DNA of 5,474 bases from Pseudomonadota bacterium. Lineage in GTDB: Bacteria; Pseudomonadota; Alphaproteobacteria; Kiloniellales; J153. The notes below the pieces were generated by a model. It did not search any database and was not told where the DNA came from. It worked only from the letters and a program-made list of their open reading frames with translations. Each line of letters opens with the position of its first letter. Position 1 is the first letter of the stretch. Below are positions 5,120 through 5,474 of this stretch, piece by piece. The DNA is taken from contig JACZWN010000210.1 of the NCBI GenBank assembly GCA_022572105.1, positions 1 through 5,474 of the forward strand, given 5' to 3'. Made by a program: the position numbers and the translations under genes.

Positions 5120-5474
5120 ATGCCCCTCGATGCCCCCGCCCAGCCGGAATTCCGCTATTCCGCCTGCCCGCACGACTGCCCCTCGACCTGCGCGCTCGAG
5201 GTCGAGCGCCTGTCGGCGACCCGCATCGGCCGGGTGCGCGGCGCCAGGGAGAACGACTACACGGCCGGGGTGATCTGCGCCAAGGTGGCGCGCTATGCCG
5301 AGCGCGTGCACCACCCCGACCGCCTGACCGTGCCGCTCAAGCGCACGGGCGACAAGGGCGTGGGCCGCGCGGCCTTCGAGGAGATCTCCTGGGACGCCGC
5401 CCTCGACGAGGTCGCCGAGGCGTTCTTGCAGGCCGAGCGGCGCCACGGGCCCGAGGCCGTCTGGCCGTACTACT
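5120..5474 (+). CDS. Molybdopterin oxidoreductase, N-terminal part (cut by window end)
   Basis: The frame starts at ATG 5120 and runs open to the window edge, giving the first 118 residues of a protein that in this family is usually about 700 or more. CPHDCPSTC (Cys16, Cys20, Cys24) with Cys53-Ala-Lys55 is the [4Fe-4S] site at the head of DMSO reductase-family molybdenum or tungsten bis-MGD enzymes; Lys55 is the residue commonly linking the cluster to the pterin. VHHPDRLTVPLKR and ISWDAALDEVA are the usual following segments. No twin-arginine signal precedes the cluster, so a cytoplasmic enzyme is likely. Formate dehydrogenase-like and other substrate classes cannot be separated from this part. 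The ribosome binding site is poor (AGGGA at 5103-5107, 12 bases away). It may belong to a separate transcription unit. Confidence 0.9.
   Translation, partial: MPLDAPAQPEFRYSACPHDCPSTCALEVERLSATRIGRVRGARENDYTAGVICAKVARYAERVHHPDRLTVPLKRTGDKGVGRAAFEEISWDAALDEVAEAFLQAERRHGPEAVWPYY

Noticed and set aside
5081..5446. Minus-strand frame over the molybdopterin oxidoreductase start
   Set aside because: The plus strand shows an unmistakable Cys-cluster motif; the minus frame has none.
1..5474. CRISPR array, tRNA, rRNA, insertion sequence or transposon ends
   Set aside because: No regularly spaced repeats, cloverleaf-like sequence, transposase motif or paired terminal inverted repeats were seen on either strand.

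Overview
The window reads as high-GC bacterial chromosome with dense short-chain catabolic genes, GC-ending codons and GGAGG-type ribosome binding sites. The protein flavour suggests a Rhodospirillales-like alphaproteobacterium, probably seen through a metagenome assembly; this taxonomic guess comes from remembered protein style, not a search.

Layout. Bases 1-200 hold no convincing gene but several small inverted repeats. Bases 201-884 (minus) are an in-frame chimera: the N-terminal third of a zinc alcohol dehydrogenase joined to the C-terminal tail of cysteinyl-tRNA synthetase. Bases 961-3791 (minus) are a two-gene operon, a 549-residue acyl-CoA synthetase followed by an enolase-superfamily protein overlapping it by ATGA. 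The dehydrogenase part of the chimera lies 76 bases beyond the enolase gene and was probably its third member. A 112-base divergent promoter region (3792-3903) separates this from a plus-strand operon: a 2,4-dienoyl-CoA reductase-like SDR (3904-4746) and a short frame (4752-5018). The latter looks like a HalD/BesD-type Fe(II)/2-oxoglutarate halogenase or oxygenase that lost its middle in frame. From 5120 to the window edge a molybdopterin oxidoreductase begins; only its [4Fe-4S] domain and a little more are visible.

How the genes may work together: the ligase would load an organic acid onto CoA, the SDR would reduce an unsaturated (or oxidise a hydroxy) CoA thioester, and the enolase-fold protein would abstract a proton alpha to a carboxylate, with an alcohol dehydrogenase alongside. 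This is a plausible undescribed acid-degradation cluster, but its substrate cannot be read from sequence.

The most notable points are two in-frame joints in 5.5 kb (dehydrogenase::CysRS and the gutted halogenase-like gene), a codon-usage change exactly at the first joint, and an enolase-fold enzyme lacking two usual acidic active-site residues. Assembly chimerism is a serious alternative for the first joint and must be excluded before any biology is built on it.
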